64,000 nt of DNA, from NCBI RefSeq assembly GCF_020520425.1, contig NC_079491.1, forward strand, positions 29,255,449-29,319,448, written 5' to 3'. Shown here piece after piece: positions 1 through 12,306 of the stretch. Positions within the stretch are counted from its first letter, which is position 1; the number at the start of each line of letters is the position of its first letter. This DNA comes from Spinacia oleracea (taxonomy: Eukaryota > Streptophyta > Magnoliopsida > Caryophyllales > Amaranthaceae). The notes below the pieces were generated by a model that saw only the letters and a program-made list of their open reading frames with translations, had not been told where the DNA came from and searched no databases. Made by a program: the position numbers and the translations under genes.

Positions 1-1046
1 GAAGGTGAAATCTACGAAGTACATGCTTGACTCTCTGGTGGTGTCTAGGCTCCTTTGCCTGTGCAATAGCTCCGTTATTATCACAATACAGGGCTATTGG
101 TCCTTTAATGGAGGGAACTACACCAAGTTCACCTATGAACTTCCTTAGCCATATAGCTTCCTTTGCTGCTTCATGTGCAGCAATGTACTCCGCTTCAGTT
201 GTAGAATCCGCAATGGTGCTTTGCTTAGCACTTTTCCAGCTTACTGCTCCTCCGTTGAGGCAGAAGACAAACCCAGACTGTGATCTGAAATCATCTTTGT
301 CGGTTTGGAAACTTGCGTCCGTATAGCCTATAACAATTAATTCATCATCTCCACCATAGACCAGGAAGTCATCTTTGTGCCTTTTCAGGTACTTCAGAAT
401 ATTCTTGGCAGCAGTCCAATGCGCCTCTCCTGGGTCTGACTGGTATCTGCTCGTAGCACAGAGTGCGTACGCAACATCCGGGCGTGTACATATCATAGCA
501 TACATTATTGAACCAATCAATGATGCATATGGAATCCCATTCATTCGTCTACGCTCATCAAGTGTTTTTGGGCACTGAGTCTTGCTTAGAGTCATTCCAT
601 GAGACATGGGTAGGTAGCCTCGCTTGGAGTCCGCCATCTTGAACTTATCAAGCACCTTATTGATATAAGTGCTTTGACTAAGTCCAATCATCCTTTTAGA
701 TCTATCTCTGTAAATCTTGATGCCCAATATGTACTGTGCTTCTCCTAGATCTTTCATCGAAAAACATTTCCCAAGCCAAATCTTGACAGAGTTCAACATA
801 GGAATGTCATTTCCGATAAGTAATATGTCGTCGACATATAATACTAGGAAAGCAATTTTGCTCCCACTGACCTTCTTGTATACACAAGATTCGTCTGCGT
901 TCTTGATGAAACCAAAGTCACTGACTGCTTCATCAAAACGTATATTCCAGCTCCTGGATGCCTGCTTCAATCCGTAGATTGACTTCTTTAGCTTGCATAC
1001 CTTTTTAGCATTCTTTGGATCCTCAAAACCTTCAGGCTGTGTCATA
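1..1046 (-). pseudogene. copia-1 gag-pol, 3' part: RT and RNase H
   Basis: This is the continuation of the copia-1 polyprotein on the far side of CACTA-1. Read on the minus strand it starts at the ATA target duplication with TQPEGF, passes the RT catalytic YVDD (828-839), and continues into RNase H with YTDASF and TEAEYIAA. It reaches the window edge about 60 codons before the expected stop. No frameshift was noticed when it was compared with copia-2. It is cut off from its start by the 3.6-kb insertion, so copia-1 cannot make a full RT as it stands. Confidence 0.9.
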
Positions 1047-1275
1047 CACTACTACAAAAATGTCCAAAGAGACCTAAAAAAACAGATCCATTAGAGTACT
1101 TAACGGGTCTCTTTACTTAATAAGACCTCGTGATACAAATCAGAGGTCTCTTATGTTATCTGGGCGCAAAAAAGAGACCCGTTAGCTTAGAAAGGAGATT
1201 TCTCGTAGAGGCGGGGTCCACTAATAAAAAATGAAGAGACCCGTTATCTCCTATAACAGGTCTGCTCCTCAATTA
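1047..1275. repeat. CACTA-1 left terminal and subterminal repeats
   Basis: The terminal inverted repeat is followed by several degenerate copies, in both orientations, of a motif around AGAGACCCGTTA (for example near 1148, 1170, 1233 and 1259). Such arrays are the usual transposase-binding zone of CACTA elements. Binding itself is inferred. Confidence 0.8.
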
Positions 1276-4200
1276 AATTATTATTAGAAGGTCAGAAATC
1301 ATAACCCCTACTTCTCTCTCCCTTCCCTGTACAGCGAAAATAAAACCCCAAATACCTCAATTTCAGATCTGATTAAATTCGCAGAGAATTCATTCATCTC
1401 TCAAACTTCTCACTCCGTTATTCTCAATCGAAATCCCCAATTTATATTCTTGCAGATCACCAATTTCTGCAGCTCATCGAAATTGAATAAAAGAACCCTA
1501 ATTTTCGAAATATAAATTTCAATTTCCGACTTTAATTCATACAATAGTTTCCAATTTTTCCATTGTAAAGTTTATCAACCTTGGAGGTTTCGTATGGTGA
1601 GTAAGTCGCGGAGCTCAAACAACAACTAACAGAGCAAGGTATATCTGCACTTTATTTTTCATGTTTTTTTTTCCGCCATGAATTTGATTTGGTTTCTAAG
1701 GTTTTTTAAATATATTATTTAGTAATTAGTTTGTTCTTGAACGTGTTTGCTTGATAATCTGATTTTTATACAGGCGTATGAAATTTGGTTGATTGGCAGC
1801 TATTGTACAGACATGTTAATTTGATTTGGAAGTTTGAAGTGAGGTAAAAATTAGATATTTTTTCGTATAATTTGGTATCATTGAAGATTGTAAATTTGTA
1901 TATTTTTAATTGGATTTGATATTGACTTTGTATGGTAGGGTTTTTGTTTTGGTTTTTGTTCATGACGATACTTATGATAAGATTACGAATGATGTTCCTG
2001 CTTGATTTTGTGTGTTAAAATGGTTTTAGTACAATCAGCCCAAGTTGTGCAGCTTCTAAAGACTTGAGATTAGTCAGAATTCTTTGTTACTTGAGTCTCA
2101 TATGATAGAGATTATTCGGGCATAATTAAAATCTCTTAGACTTCAGCGCGTCCCTTCTGTTTACACCAGTATATAACATTCTCATAATTAACAGAAATTA
2201 GTTTACTTTCTTTTTGTATCTTTTTTTAAAAAGTGAAAAAGTTAATGAGCAATAAAAATAAACCTTATGTTGAGCAGATTGGTGTTCAGTTTTAGTTTTC
2301 AGGAACCAGGTATAATCAAGTTGAAATAGCTGAATTGGGCAGAATGATGTTCAGTTTTAGTTTTCAGGAAACAGGTATAATCAAGCTGAAATTTGATCAG
2401 TTTCAGTAAAAATAACATCACAAGTAGACATTCCCATAAAGTGGCCGTAACTCAGAGCCTTACAGCCGCAGGCATTTGTTTTTTCATGAATTTTTTACGA
2501 GTATTTGATTATGCCTTGTTTAGAAAATTACATTGTTAATGTCACCATTACTAATGGCGTACTTGAATGCCAAAATTTTGTTAGAGAAGGAGCTTCCCTT
2601 AACATCAGAAATTGTAGTTGCCTAGTTGGCATTCATCTTGGTCTTTCTTTCTTGAGCATTGGTGTAACAAGGAATTCATCAATTGAACAATATCACAAAT
2701 GCGGAGTGCAGAGCCTGTTGTTGATATATATTTATAAGAAGTCTTATTAGTTACTTCAATTCATTGGTATTGAGTTTTGCTCCTAGAATAGTCTTATTCT
2801 TAAGAACTTTATAACTTTCTAGGCCTTGAGTCAAAGTAAATCTATGTTGCTTTCAGTTGTTTAGACTTTAGAGGGCTTAGTTTATGTTGGGGTTTGTTTT
2901 GTGTGGTTTTTTCCTGCGTTTATTCTTTATTCAGTACACGAATGAATGTAGAGTCTTGGGTTTCTGTCAACAACTATGTGTTTGGAACTGGTTCTGTTGG
3001 TGGTAGTGTATAGGTCTGATTGCTTGAGGTGTTAGCACTTAGCAGCAGTTTTGTGCATTGCGCCTTAGAAGTAGAAGTATCCTTTTATGGCAATAATGGT
3101 TCTGACTCTTATTTGGTCTACTTTCTTCATGAAAGCGATGCATGTCATTTAGAATTTTAGAAATAACTTCAATTTGGCAAGACTGAAGGAACAATTCTGC
3201 ATTGTGAAGGATTGTGGACCACTGGACCTTGACATATCTCATTAGCTTGCATGGATCAATGGATCAACATACTTTCCAGGTAATTATATACTCTCCATTG
3301 GAACGATATATAGCCTCGAACCTGGTATGCAAAGTCCTGATTTGAAGTTCTGGTTTGAAGAGCTTACTGGGAGTCTGGGGCTGATAGCTTGATGTCTGCT
3401 TTGCTACTTTATGTTGTGAACTTGTGATCACTGTTTTTGTACAAAAAACTGATGGTTCATCGCTTGTTATCATCATAAGTTCCTGCTTGATTCACTGTGG
3501 TTGTTGATATTCATGAGATCATAATTTTGAACAATCGTGTTAAGGGTTCAGACAGAAATTGTCTTTCATAAGTTGTAACTTTGATTATCTGGATAAAATT
3601 TGGTGGAAATAAAATGAAGTTTTGTTCGTTAATTTTCTGTATTTACTGTGCTGTTTGAAATTTAATCTTCTGAAATTTAAGTCCTGCAAGATATATCTGC
3701 TATTCAGAGTAAATTCTGTGGTGGTCAAAATAGTGTTGGTTCTTGCTGATTTGCCGTTCATGGGCAATTTTGTGCTTATCAGCTTGTCTTGTTCTGCGTT
3801 CTTAATCCGAGTTTCTTCATGTTGTTTTACACAACTTTGACTTGTGAATTAGTGACATTATGCTTTGTGATTATGACTTCTAAAGTTGTTATCCTTGGGC
3901 TCTCTCTCACGTGCTTTAGTTGTCTTGTAGTTATTTGTTCGAGCTCCCGGTGCCTACTCCAACTAATATTGATGAGATCAAGGGCGTGATGTGGATTTGA
4001 CACATATGTTGGAGCGTGTTACGTTAGAATCATGCTTTGGGTGATTTTTTTTTTTTGAGGGGATGCTTTGGGTGATATTTCACGGAGCATAAAGACACAA
4101 CTTAGAAAAATGTAGGTGGTCGTATGAAATGGTTTAATGCTATAGTTGTAGCAGGACTTAATTTTATATGTGTTTAGTTCTAAATTTTTGTTGTAAAATA

Positions 4201-4297
4201 TTGTATATAATACTAATTATTATGGTAATTTTGTTTTGATGCTTCCCTTTTGGTGTGTGTGTGCGCTACTGTTTTTTTTTTTATTTAAAATATAGCT

Positions 4298-4682
4298 GAA
4301 AAGAGACCCGTTATCTATAAGCATAGGTCTTTCGATTTTCAAAATAAAAAAAAATTTAAAATGTCAAAGAGACCCCCTTTCTTCAATATAGGGTTTGAAT
4401 TTTTCTAACAAAGAGACCCCATTTCTCTGATGGTGGGTCTTTTTTATTTATCAAAGAGACCCCATTTCTTTAATGATGGGTCTGTTCTTCTATTAAATTA
4501 TTTTTAGAGTTGCTAGGAAAACAGACCCCCTTTCTCTGATAAAGGGTCTTTTCTTTATTAATAAGAGACCCCCTTTAATGAGGGGGTCTCTTTATCAAAG
4601 AGACCTCTGAGATAGAGACCTGTCCAGAGGAGGTCTCTTATGCATATTTGGACGGGTCTCTTTGCCTATTTTTGTAGTAGTG
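4298..4682. repeat. CACTA-1 right subterminal repeats and terminal inverted repeat
   Basis: At least eight copies of an AGAGACCC core occur here, often followed by CATTTCT or CCTTTCT and often facing a complementary GGGTCTTT or GGGTCTCTT. This makes a string of small inverted pairs ending in the terminal inverted repeat. It is denser than the left end, a common asymmetry in CACTA elements. Confidence 0.8.
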
Positions 4683-7474
4683 ATAAACACAGTTTCTGTT
4701 AAAACGCCGTTTAAGAAAGCAGTTTTGACATCCATCTGCCATATTTCGTAATCGTAATATGCAGCGATTGCTAACATTATCCGAATAGACTTTAGCATTG
4801 CAACTGGTGAAAAGGTTTCATCGTAATCCACACCGTGGACTTGCCTGTAACCTTTTGCAACCAATCTAGCTTTGAAAACTTCAAGTTTCCCATCCTTGTC
4901 CTTTTTCAGTTTGAAAACCCATTTGCTTCCAATGGCTTGGTAGCCATCTGGCAAATCGACCAAATCCCATACTTGGTTTTCAGACATGGAGTCTAATTCA
5001 GATTGCATGGCTTCTTGCCATTGCTTGGAGCTAGGGCTCGTCATAGCTTGTTTGTAAGTCGCAGGTTCATCACTTTCAAGTAATAGAACGTCATAGCTCT
5101 CGTTCGTCAAAATACCTAAGTACCTTTCCGGTTGAGATCTATATCTTTGCGATCTACGCGGGGTAACATTTCTAGATTGACCATGATTCTCACCAGATTC
5201 TTCTAAAGATCTCTGAGTTTCATCCTGAATGTCATCTTGAGCATTCTCTAGAGTTTGTTGTTCGACTCGAATTTCTTCGAGGTCTACTTTTCTCCCACTT
5301 GTCATTTTGGAAATGTGATCTTTCTCCAAAAAGACACCATCTCGAGCAACAAACACTTTGTTCTCAGATGTATTGTAGAAGTAATACCCCTTTGTTTCCT
5401 TTGGATAGCCCACAAGGATACATTTGTCAGATTTTGGATGAAGTTTGTCTGAAATCAATCGTTTGACGTATGCTTCACATCCCCAAATCTTCAGAAAAGA
5501 CACATTTGGAGGCTTTCCAAACCATAATTCGTATGGAGTCTTTTCGACAGCTTTAGACGGAGCTCTATTTATAGTGAGTGCAGCTGTATTTAGTGCATGT
5601 CCCCAAAATTCTAATGGAAGTTTGGCCTGACCCATCATTGACCTGACCATGTCTAGCAAGGTTCTGTTCCTCCGTTCTGACACACCGTTCCATTGTGGTT
5701 TTCCAGGAGGAGTCAATTCTGATAGAATTCCACATTCTTTCAGATGGTCATCAAATTCATAGCTCAGATATTCACCGCCTCTATCAGACCGCAGTGCCTT
5801 AATCTTCTTGCCTAATTGATTCTCTACTTCACTCTGAAATTCCTTGAATTTGTCAAAGGATTCAGACTTATGCTTCATTAGGTAGACATAACCATATCTA
5901 CTGAAGTCATCAGTGAAAGTGATAAAGTAGCTGAAACCACCTCTAGCATTTGTACTCATTGGTCCACATACATCTGTATGGATTAAACCCAATAGTTCAT
6001 TTGCTCTTTCTCCAACTTTAGAGAAAGGTTGCTTTGTCATTTTGCCAAGTAAACATGATTCGCATTTACCATAATCCTCTAAGTCAAATGGTTCTAGAAT
6101 TCCTTCCTTTTGAAGTCTTTCTAAGCGTTTCAAGTTTATATGGCCTAATCGACAATGCCACAGATAGGTGAGATCTGAATCATCCTTTTTGGCCTTTTTG
6201 GTATTTATGTTATATACTTGTTTGTCGTGATCTAATAAATAAAGTCCATTGACTAATCTAGCAGATCCATAAAACATCTCTTTAAAATAAAACGAACAAC
6301 TATTGTTTTTTATTAAAAAGGAAAATCCCTTAGCATCTAAGCAAGAAACTGAAATGATGTTTTTAGTAAGACTTGGAACATGGAAACATTCTTCCAGTTC
6401 CAAAACTAGCCCGGAGGGCAACGACAAATAGTAAGTTCCTACAGCTAATGCAGCAATCCGTGCTCCATTTCCCACTCGTAGGTCGACTTCACCCTTGCTT
6501 AACTTTCTACTTCTTCTTAGTCCCTGTGGATTGGAACATAAGTGTGAGCCACAACCTGTATCTAATACCCAAGAAGTTGAATTAGCAAGTATACAGTCTA
6601 TAACGAAAATACCTGAAGATGGAACGACTGTTCCGTTCTTCTGATCTTCCTTTAGCTTTGGACATTCTCTTTTGTAATGGCCTATTCCATCACAATAAAG
6701 ACAGCTTGATGTGGATTTGTCCTGCTTTGATTTAGCATTGCCCTTGGACTTTCCACCTTTCTTGAACGGTCTCCTTCTAGCCTTGAGTAAATCTTTGGCT
6801 TCACAGTCCAGTATTATTTCAGCCTTTCTGACAAGGTGAACAAATTCTGCAACTGTTTCTTCTCTTGGTTCACTTAGGTATAGTTGCTTGGAGCGACCAA
6901 ACCCACTGTGTAGTGAATTGAGCAAGATAGAGACTGCCATCCTTTCGCTTATTGGTGTTCCTAGTAGACTTAGGCGATCAAAGTATGAACGCATAAGATC
7001 CACATGGAACCTCAGTGGGACGCCTACCCTCTGTTTAGTGCGAAGGAGCTGAACATGTGTTTCTTGGACCTCCATCCTATAACACCTGTTGGGAGAACTA
7101 ACCTTTAGACCAGACATTGATTCAATCAACTCATGGACGTTCAGGTCCCTGTCCTCCGTGCTTCCACGACAGATATCCCTCAGATTCTTGATGAGCGTAA
7201 AAGGTTCATAGGCTACAAACCTTCTAGCCCAATCATCAGGGATATTGTTCAGCATGAGACTCATAACCTTTTTGAGATCCGCATCCCAGGCGTAAAATCT
7301 CTCAGGGGTCATGTCTCTGGCATAGTAGCTTGGCATGGGATGTGACAGTACATACTCAAGTCCATTGAGTTTGACTATTTCAACTAGCTTAGCTTCCCAT
7401 TCAAGAAAATTTGCCAGGTTCAGCTTGACCATAAGCTCAGAACCTATGATGATGTTTTGATTGTTGTTTGCCAT
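4683..7474 (-). CDS. copia-1 gag-pol, 5' part: Gag, protease, integrase, start of RT
   Basis: This is the N-terminal part of a copia polyprotein that packages, processes and integrates the element. The start chosen is the ATG at 7474 (MANNNQN), because the open frame further upstream begins at a GTG and copia-2 starts at the equivalent MANKN. Gag comes first, with a CCHC knuckle near residues 257-270 (CLYC..GH..EC). The aspartic protease follows with motif DTG near 305, then the integrase HHCC near 438-480. The DDE core has D about 501 (HTDVCGP), D about 560 (SDRGGEY) and E about 595 (GVSERRN). RT begins near 833 (QVWDLVD) and runs to TAFLNGVLTETVF. The frame then enters the CACTA insertion and stops in unrelated codons. 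Without the insertion it would join the 1-1046 segment. Pol is nearly identical to copia-2, but Gag is strongly diverged from it. Confidence 0.93.
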
Positions 7475-8924
7475 ATTTAAAACTACAATTGAAAAAGAAT
7501 AAACAAATAAATAACCATTCACAGTTTCTCTTAATAAACTTAAATTCTAGCATACATGCATAATTCAATGTTTATTAAGCATTTTATTCAAGTTATGTGT
7601 TCCGGCAGGTGTGAATAAAATGATTCCAAGATCCTAAAATCATTGAAGAACTAAGCACAATTTGTCGACTTAATCCTAAAACATCTTAGGTAAGCAAAAA
7701 CCTTTTGCTAATAGTCTAGAAACTATTCTTGGTTGATAGGTACGTCTAAGAACTTATTAGGTAAACCTATCGATTTTGCCACGACATAAAAGGACTCCTT
7801 ACTTATATCGTTGAGTTTCACCAAAACTAACATGTACTCACAATTATTTGTGTACCTTGCCCCTTTAGGACCAATAAGTAACACCTCGCTGAGCGAAAAC
7901 TATTACTAGATTGATGTAAAGGATATCCAAGCAAGTGTATATTTTGGCATGGCACCTTATAACTCAATTTTTAAGTTTGGAACTTTAAGGCTTTTACTAT
8001 GTTGGTTAGATTTTAAGTGAACTAAAATCCTTAATCATGCAACATAATCAAGCCACAATCTCATGCATAATTAAGACATATTTAAAGCAATAAATAACTT
8101 AAAGCATGCATAAGATAAATGTGATCTAGTATGGCCCGACTTCATCTTGAAGCTTCAACTTCAAAGTCCGTCTCGAAAATCTCCGTGGGAGGCACCATTT
8201 TCTTCAAATAGGATAAGCTATAATTAAAACTAATTACAACTATTTGATGGTACGCAGACCATATTTGAATTGAAAAACGACTTTGGTACTTTAGACCAAT
8301 TACATTCAAATTAATGGTACGCAGACCATATTTTCTATCCTATTTGGGCCATACTAGTCACTTCATAACCTGCAAAACAGTACATATACAATATATACCA
8401 TTCACCCATTCATTATCATGAATGGCCCACATAGTTGGTTAGTAAAACACATTATGCATTACGTAAACATTTGCAGCAATTAATCAAGGGCACCAATAAT
8501 CTACCAATTATTCAGTCCTTATTAATTCTAATCAAGTTGTTTTAACCTTAAGGATTTGTAGACCTAATCAAGAGTTTATGACTAAAAGCGCTCCCACTTA
8601 AACCAATAAATTCATATGCTTTACTAATTTTAAACATAAAAATGTATTTCTAGTCTAACCGGAAACATACAAATTTAATTAAAATTTAAAGCTTATATAA
8701 ATTTATAATTGAATCCAAAAAAAAAATTTAATTTAATTTCAGTCGTATTTAAATTAATTCATGATTTTAATTTTAGTAAAATAATTAGAATAAATAAAAT
8801 TTATTATAATTATAATATTCAAAATTAAAATCCAAGAAAATAATTTAAATTATTAATTTTAAAATTAATTAAATTACGTAAACTGAAAATTTCAAATTAA
8901 AATTTCAAAACGATCTAATCGCAA

Positions 8925-9500
8925 CGCAAACACCTCACGCATCACACGCCCATGGGACACGCACACAGCCATCGCTGGCCATGTGCGCGCAGCACATGCG
9001 CTGCGTCGCATAGCTGCTGCTTCTACCCTTCGCAAGCCATCGCGCGAGCTGGTGCTCGCTGCGCGCGCGCCAGCGCTCGATGCACGCGAGCCATCGCTCG
9101 CTGCGTTCGCTCGCTAGCGCTCGCTGCACGCGGGCCAGCGCTCGCTTCGTGCACTCGCCAGCGCATGCTGTGCGCGCTCGCTAGCGCTCGCTTGGTGCGA
9201 GCCAGCGCTCGCTGCGCGCGGCATCGACGCTGGGCGCAGCACTCGCTGCGCGCGAGGCTGCGCGCGCTTGCGCGAGGCAGTGCGCGTTGTGGCGCAGCTC
9301 GCTTGCTGCCCACACGCGACTGTCGTGCCTTGCCTTCGCCCATGCCCATTCGTCCATTGCTCATAGCCCAAGACACAAGGCAGGGCTGCTGCCTTGTGCT
9401 CGTGCACCATGCCCTTGCTCATTGCATTCGTGCCGCATGGGCGACGAGCTCCCTTGCTCGTCGTCACATGCCCGCACTATACAACACCCCTTAAGGGTAA
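8925..9500. repeat. GC-rich low-complexity block in the copia-1 leader
   Basis: The block is built of short irregular repeats of GCGCTCGCTGCGCGC type and is sharply GC-rich against AT-rich flanks. Open frames appear on both strands at once, rich in Ala, Arg, Ser and Cys. That is typical of GC-rich low complexity rather than coding. The equivalent block in copia-2 (48060-48720) has a cleaner 21-bp tandem array. Confidence 0.8.
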
Positions 9501-10257
9501 CACGTAGCGTCCATTGCTTTGTGCGTGCAAGTTATATGAACGAATCGCATAAAATTTAAAAAATTTATACTTAAAATTAATGACAAATTAATAAATAATA
9601 TTAATTTCATAATTTTAGGGCGAAAAATCGAAAATTTATTATTCAATTGATTTCCGATTATCATGGATTCAAGTCTAGGTCATAAAAAATTTAAAATTTA
9701 TCATAAATTTACAATTTTTATGGTGGTTTTTAATCATAGGTATCTAATTAAATTATAATTAATTATGAAAATCAAATTAATTCTAAATTATTCTAATTTT
9801 CAACAATTTAATCATAATTACAAATTAGATTGCATAATTAACAAGGCTAGGCATTCAAACTTGTTAAACATATACAGTAGGTCAATCAAAAATTCAAGAT
9901 TTACCAACAAGAATTGCAAATATTTAATTTAACATCTTAAATTTACGAAATTTTGCATTCGAAAAACTAAAACCTTCGAAAAGTCATAGTTAGGCTTCGA
10001 ATTTGAGAATTCTGGGTTCGGCCGAAAAAGACTATTTTTGTCAAAATTTTAGAATGCCTTTTACATGCGGAATTGACACAAAAATCACTCATTTTGGATG
10101 AGTAACGAAGAAACTGCCGAAAAACTGCGTACGTATAATTAAATAAACGCAATTTGCGATTAATTAACAATTACGAAAATTAATCACCCCTTTTAATTCT
10201 TGCAAATTTGTAATATTTAATCATGTTTATGCAATTTAGATTATGAAAATAATAAGA

Positions 10258-10271
10258 GGCTCGTGATACCA
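10258..10271 (-). promoter_or_regulatory. copia-1 primer binding site
   Basis: On the minus strand, one base inside the 5' LTR, the sequence is TGGTATCACGAGCC. This resembles the Met-tRNA type site of plant copia elements (TGGTATCAGAGC). The same sequence occurs at 47302-47315 in copia-2. Confidence 0.75.
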
Positions 10272-10272
10272 C

Positions 10273-11649
10273 TGTTAGGTTATGATACATATGACAATTC
10301 ATAAATCATGCGGAAACAACCATTAAGCCAGGAATACATATTATTTACACATAATCATATAGCATAGTCTAGAAGCATACTCTTTGTTGCGTGCCTTCCC
10401 TAGCTGCGCCCGAACCGAACAAGAACAAGTCTTTAGGACTCCAAGTGTCGTCCCTCCGTAGATAGTCCACATCACGTCCGGATCCGCCTTAAGATTGACC
10501 AACTAGAATCGCCCTTAAGGTACTAATAATTTCGGCACTTTTAGGCAAGGTATGTGACTGAATTTTTCTCTCAAAAAATCACTTTGAATACTTGAAAACT
10601 CGTTATAAATTGTGAACCCAGGCCACATATTTATAGGGGTATGGAAAGAGAATTTGAATCCTACTAGGATACGAATTAATTAAATTAGAATCCTAGTGGA
10701 ACTCTTATTTAATTAATTTATCTTTTAGGATTAGGAATTTAATCATTAAACGAATTCTATACGCTTTAGGATTCGAGTAACACACTTCGAGTAATACGCT
10801 AGCACCGCACACAGGCCTTGCGGCCCACGCACAGCGCCAGCCCACTCGTAGCAGCCCCGCGCGCGCGCCTTAGCTTCGGCTGGGCCTGGCTTTTGCGCTG
10901 GGCCTGGTCGCATGCTTGGCGTGTGGTTGTTGCGCTTGGCTTGCTGGGCGATGGCCCGGCTTCGTGCTGGGCCTTCGTCTGGCAGGCCTCGTCCGATGCT
11001 AATTCGTACGATGCGCTTCCGATTAAATTCTCGATTCCGGAATTCATTTCCGATACGAACAATATTTAATATTTCCGATTCCGGAATTAATTTCCGTTTC
11101 GAACAAATATTTAATATTTCCGTTTCCGGAATTATTTTCCGATTCCGATAATATTTCCGATTCAGACAATATTTCCGTTTCCGGCAATATTTCCGATTCC
11201 GGCAATATTTCTATTTCCGATAATATTTCCGATACGTACCATGTTTCCGTTTCCGGCAACATCTACGACTTGGATAATATTTATATTTTCGATACGATCC
11301 ATATTTCCGTTTCCGGCAATATCATCGTTTCCGGAGTATTCATTTCTTGCCTGTGACGATCTCAGCTCCCACTGAAACCAAGATCCGTCGATTCCGAATA
11401 TCCATAGTTGGAGTATTTAATGCCATTAAATACTTGATCCGTTTACGTACTATTTGTGTGACCCTACGGGTTCAGTCAAGAGTAAGCTGTGGATTAATAT
11501 CATTAATTCCACTTGAACTGAAGCGGCCTCTAGCTAGGCATTCAGCTCACTTGATCTCACTGAATTATTAACTTGTTAATTAATACTGAACCGCATTTAT
11601 TAGACTTAACATTGAATGCATACTTGGACCAAGGGCATTATTTCCTTCA
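10273..11649 (-). repeat. copia-1 5' LTR (1377 bp)
   Basis: The LTR is bounded by TG...CA: on the top strand it begins TGTTAGGTTATG and ends TTTCCTTCA. A TATA box (TATAAATA on the minus strand) lies at 10628-10635. Upstream of it, in U3, are a GC-rich block (about 10800-10990) and a minisatellite-like array of CGGAAATATT-type units (about 11030-11340). It is the same LTR family as those of copia-2 and copia-3. Confidence 0.93.
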
Positions 11650-12252
11650 CAAGGGATCTACTTGTCTAATACCTCTAGTCGGGCTAAACTCCTCTAACGG
11701 TTCCCCATTCCATAGAATTTGGAGCTTGGCTGAAGTAATACATTGCATCACCACCTCCACCATACTCTGAGGTAGATGCAATTCCATCAAAGACTCACGG
11801 ATGAACGCCCAACGAAGCCGATCATAAGCCTTCTCAAAGTCTATTTTGACCGCCATGTAACCTACCTTTCCTTGCTTATTTCTCATTGAATGAAGCATTT
11901 CTTGAACAATTATGACATTGTCCGTAATTTGCCGTTTTGGAACAAAGCTACACTGGGTAGGGGAGATGATTCTAGGCAGAATGGGTTTAAGGCGGTTAAC
12001 TATCACCTTGGTCACCACTTTGTACACTATATTGCATAATCCTATCGGTCGAAAATGTTTAGCTGTTTGGGGAATATCCATCTTAGGGATCAAAACCAAG
12101 TAAGCATTATTTAAACCCTCCGGAAAATCACGACCTTCTAACACATCCTGGACCATGCGCACAAGATTTCCCTTAACCCGTTCCCAAAAACGCTGGTAGA
12201 ACACCGGTTGAAACCCATCCGGCCCCGGGGCCTTGAACGACTTCATACTCAT
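11650..12252 (-). pseudogene. L1-type LINE ORF2, RT fragment
   Basis: This is the reverse transcriptase of a plant L1-like LINE. On the minus strand it reads through FKAPGPDGFQP, RPIGLCNIVYK and AVKIDFEKAYDRL (palm motif with the first catalytic Asp) to TRGIRQVDPL. It is cut there by the 5' LTR of copia-1. The usual motif is RQGDPL, so Gly has become Val. It is in the same frame as the 12307-13217 segment but separated from it by an in-frame stop near 12305. The remaining RT, including the YADD box, should lie left of the window. Confidence 0.9.
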
Positions 12253-12306
12253 TAAAGCTGCATATACTTCACAGGCTCCAAAAGGTCTCGTGATCCTCTC
12301 ATAATC

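Larger units (their letters stand above)
1047..4682. mobile_element. CACTA-1: non-autonomous CACTA (En/Spm) DNA transposon inside copia-1
   Basis: The ends are perfect inverted repeats, CACTACTACAAAAAT at 1047 and its complement ending at 4682, flanked by a 3-bp target duplication ATA (1044-1046 and 4683-4685). Removing one copy restores the copia reading frame seen intact in copia-2. Both ends are packed with subterminal motifs of the type AGAGACCCGTTA or AGAGACCCC. The 3636-bp interior codes for no recognisable transposase. From about 1300 it instead looks like a transcribed leader: CT-rich, with the short ORF MVSKSRSSNNN (ATG near 1594) followed by an intron-like GT. Low-coding AT-rich sequence follows. 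A motif of about 45 bp is repeated at about 2283-2327 and 2349-2392. It would need transposase from an autonomous relative. Confidence 0.95.
7475..10272 (-). other. copia-1 long untranslated leader between 5' LTR and gag
   Basis: About 2.8 kb separates the LTR from the gag ATG. No credible gene is seen in it. The leader matches that of copia-2 along most of its length and that of copia-3 in the part visible. It is AT-rich except for a GC-rich block at about 8925-9500. Just before the ATG the minus strand reads TTTTTCAATTGTAG, which looks like a 3' splice site, so a spliced leader is possible but unproven. Confidence 0.75.
1..11649 (-). mobile_element. Ty1/copia LTR retrotransposon copia-1, left-truncated by the window
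   Basis: This is a minus-strand copia element whose 5' LTR lies at 10273-11649. Leftward follow the primer binding site, a 2.8-kb leader, gag-pol from 7474, and then the window edge inside RNase H. The 3' LTR is outside the window. It lies inside the reverse transcriptase of a minus-strand LINE, whose reading frame ends exactly at the LTR border (11650). The 5 bases CAAGG after the LTR are the expected target duplication, but the partner copy is not visible. A CACTA element interrupts its RT at 1047-4682. The order gag-PR-INT-RT-RH is that of Ty1/copia. Confidence 0.95.

Noticed and set aside
1..977. Plus-strand open frames at the left edge (and their counterparts at 53002-53952 on the minus strand)
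   Set aside because: They are antisense shadows of the RT-RNase H coding strand of copia-1 and copia-2.
2505..3989. Short open frames inside CACTA-1
   Set aside because: No similarity to a transposase or other family, with low complexity and short length. They are not distinguishable from chance.
8935..9559. Several overlapping open frames rich in Ala, Arg and Ser on both strands
   Set aside because: They lie in a GC-rich repeat block of a retrotransposon leader. All frames open together because stop codons are rare there, and no domain is visible.
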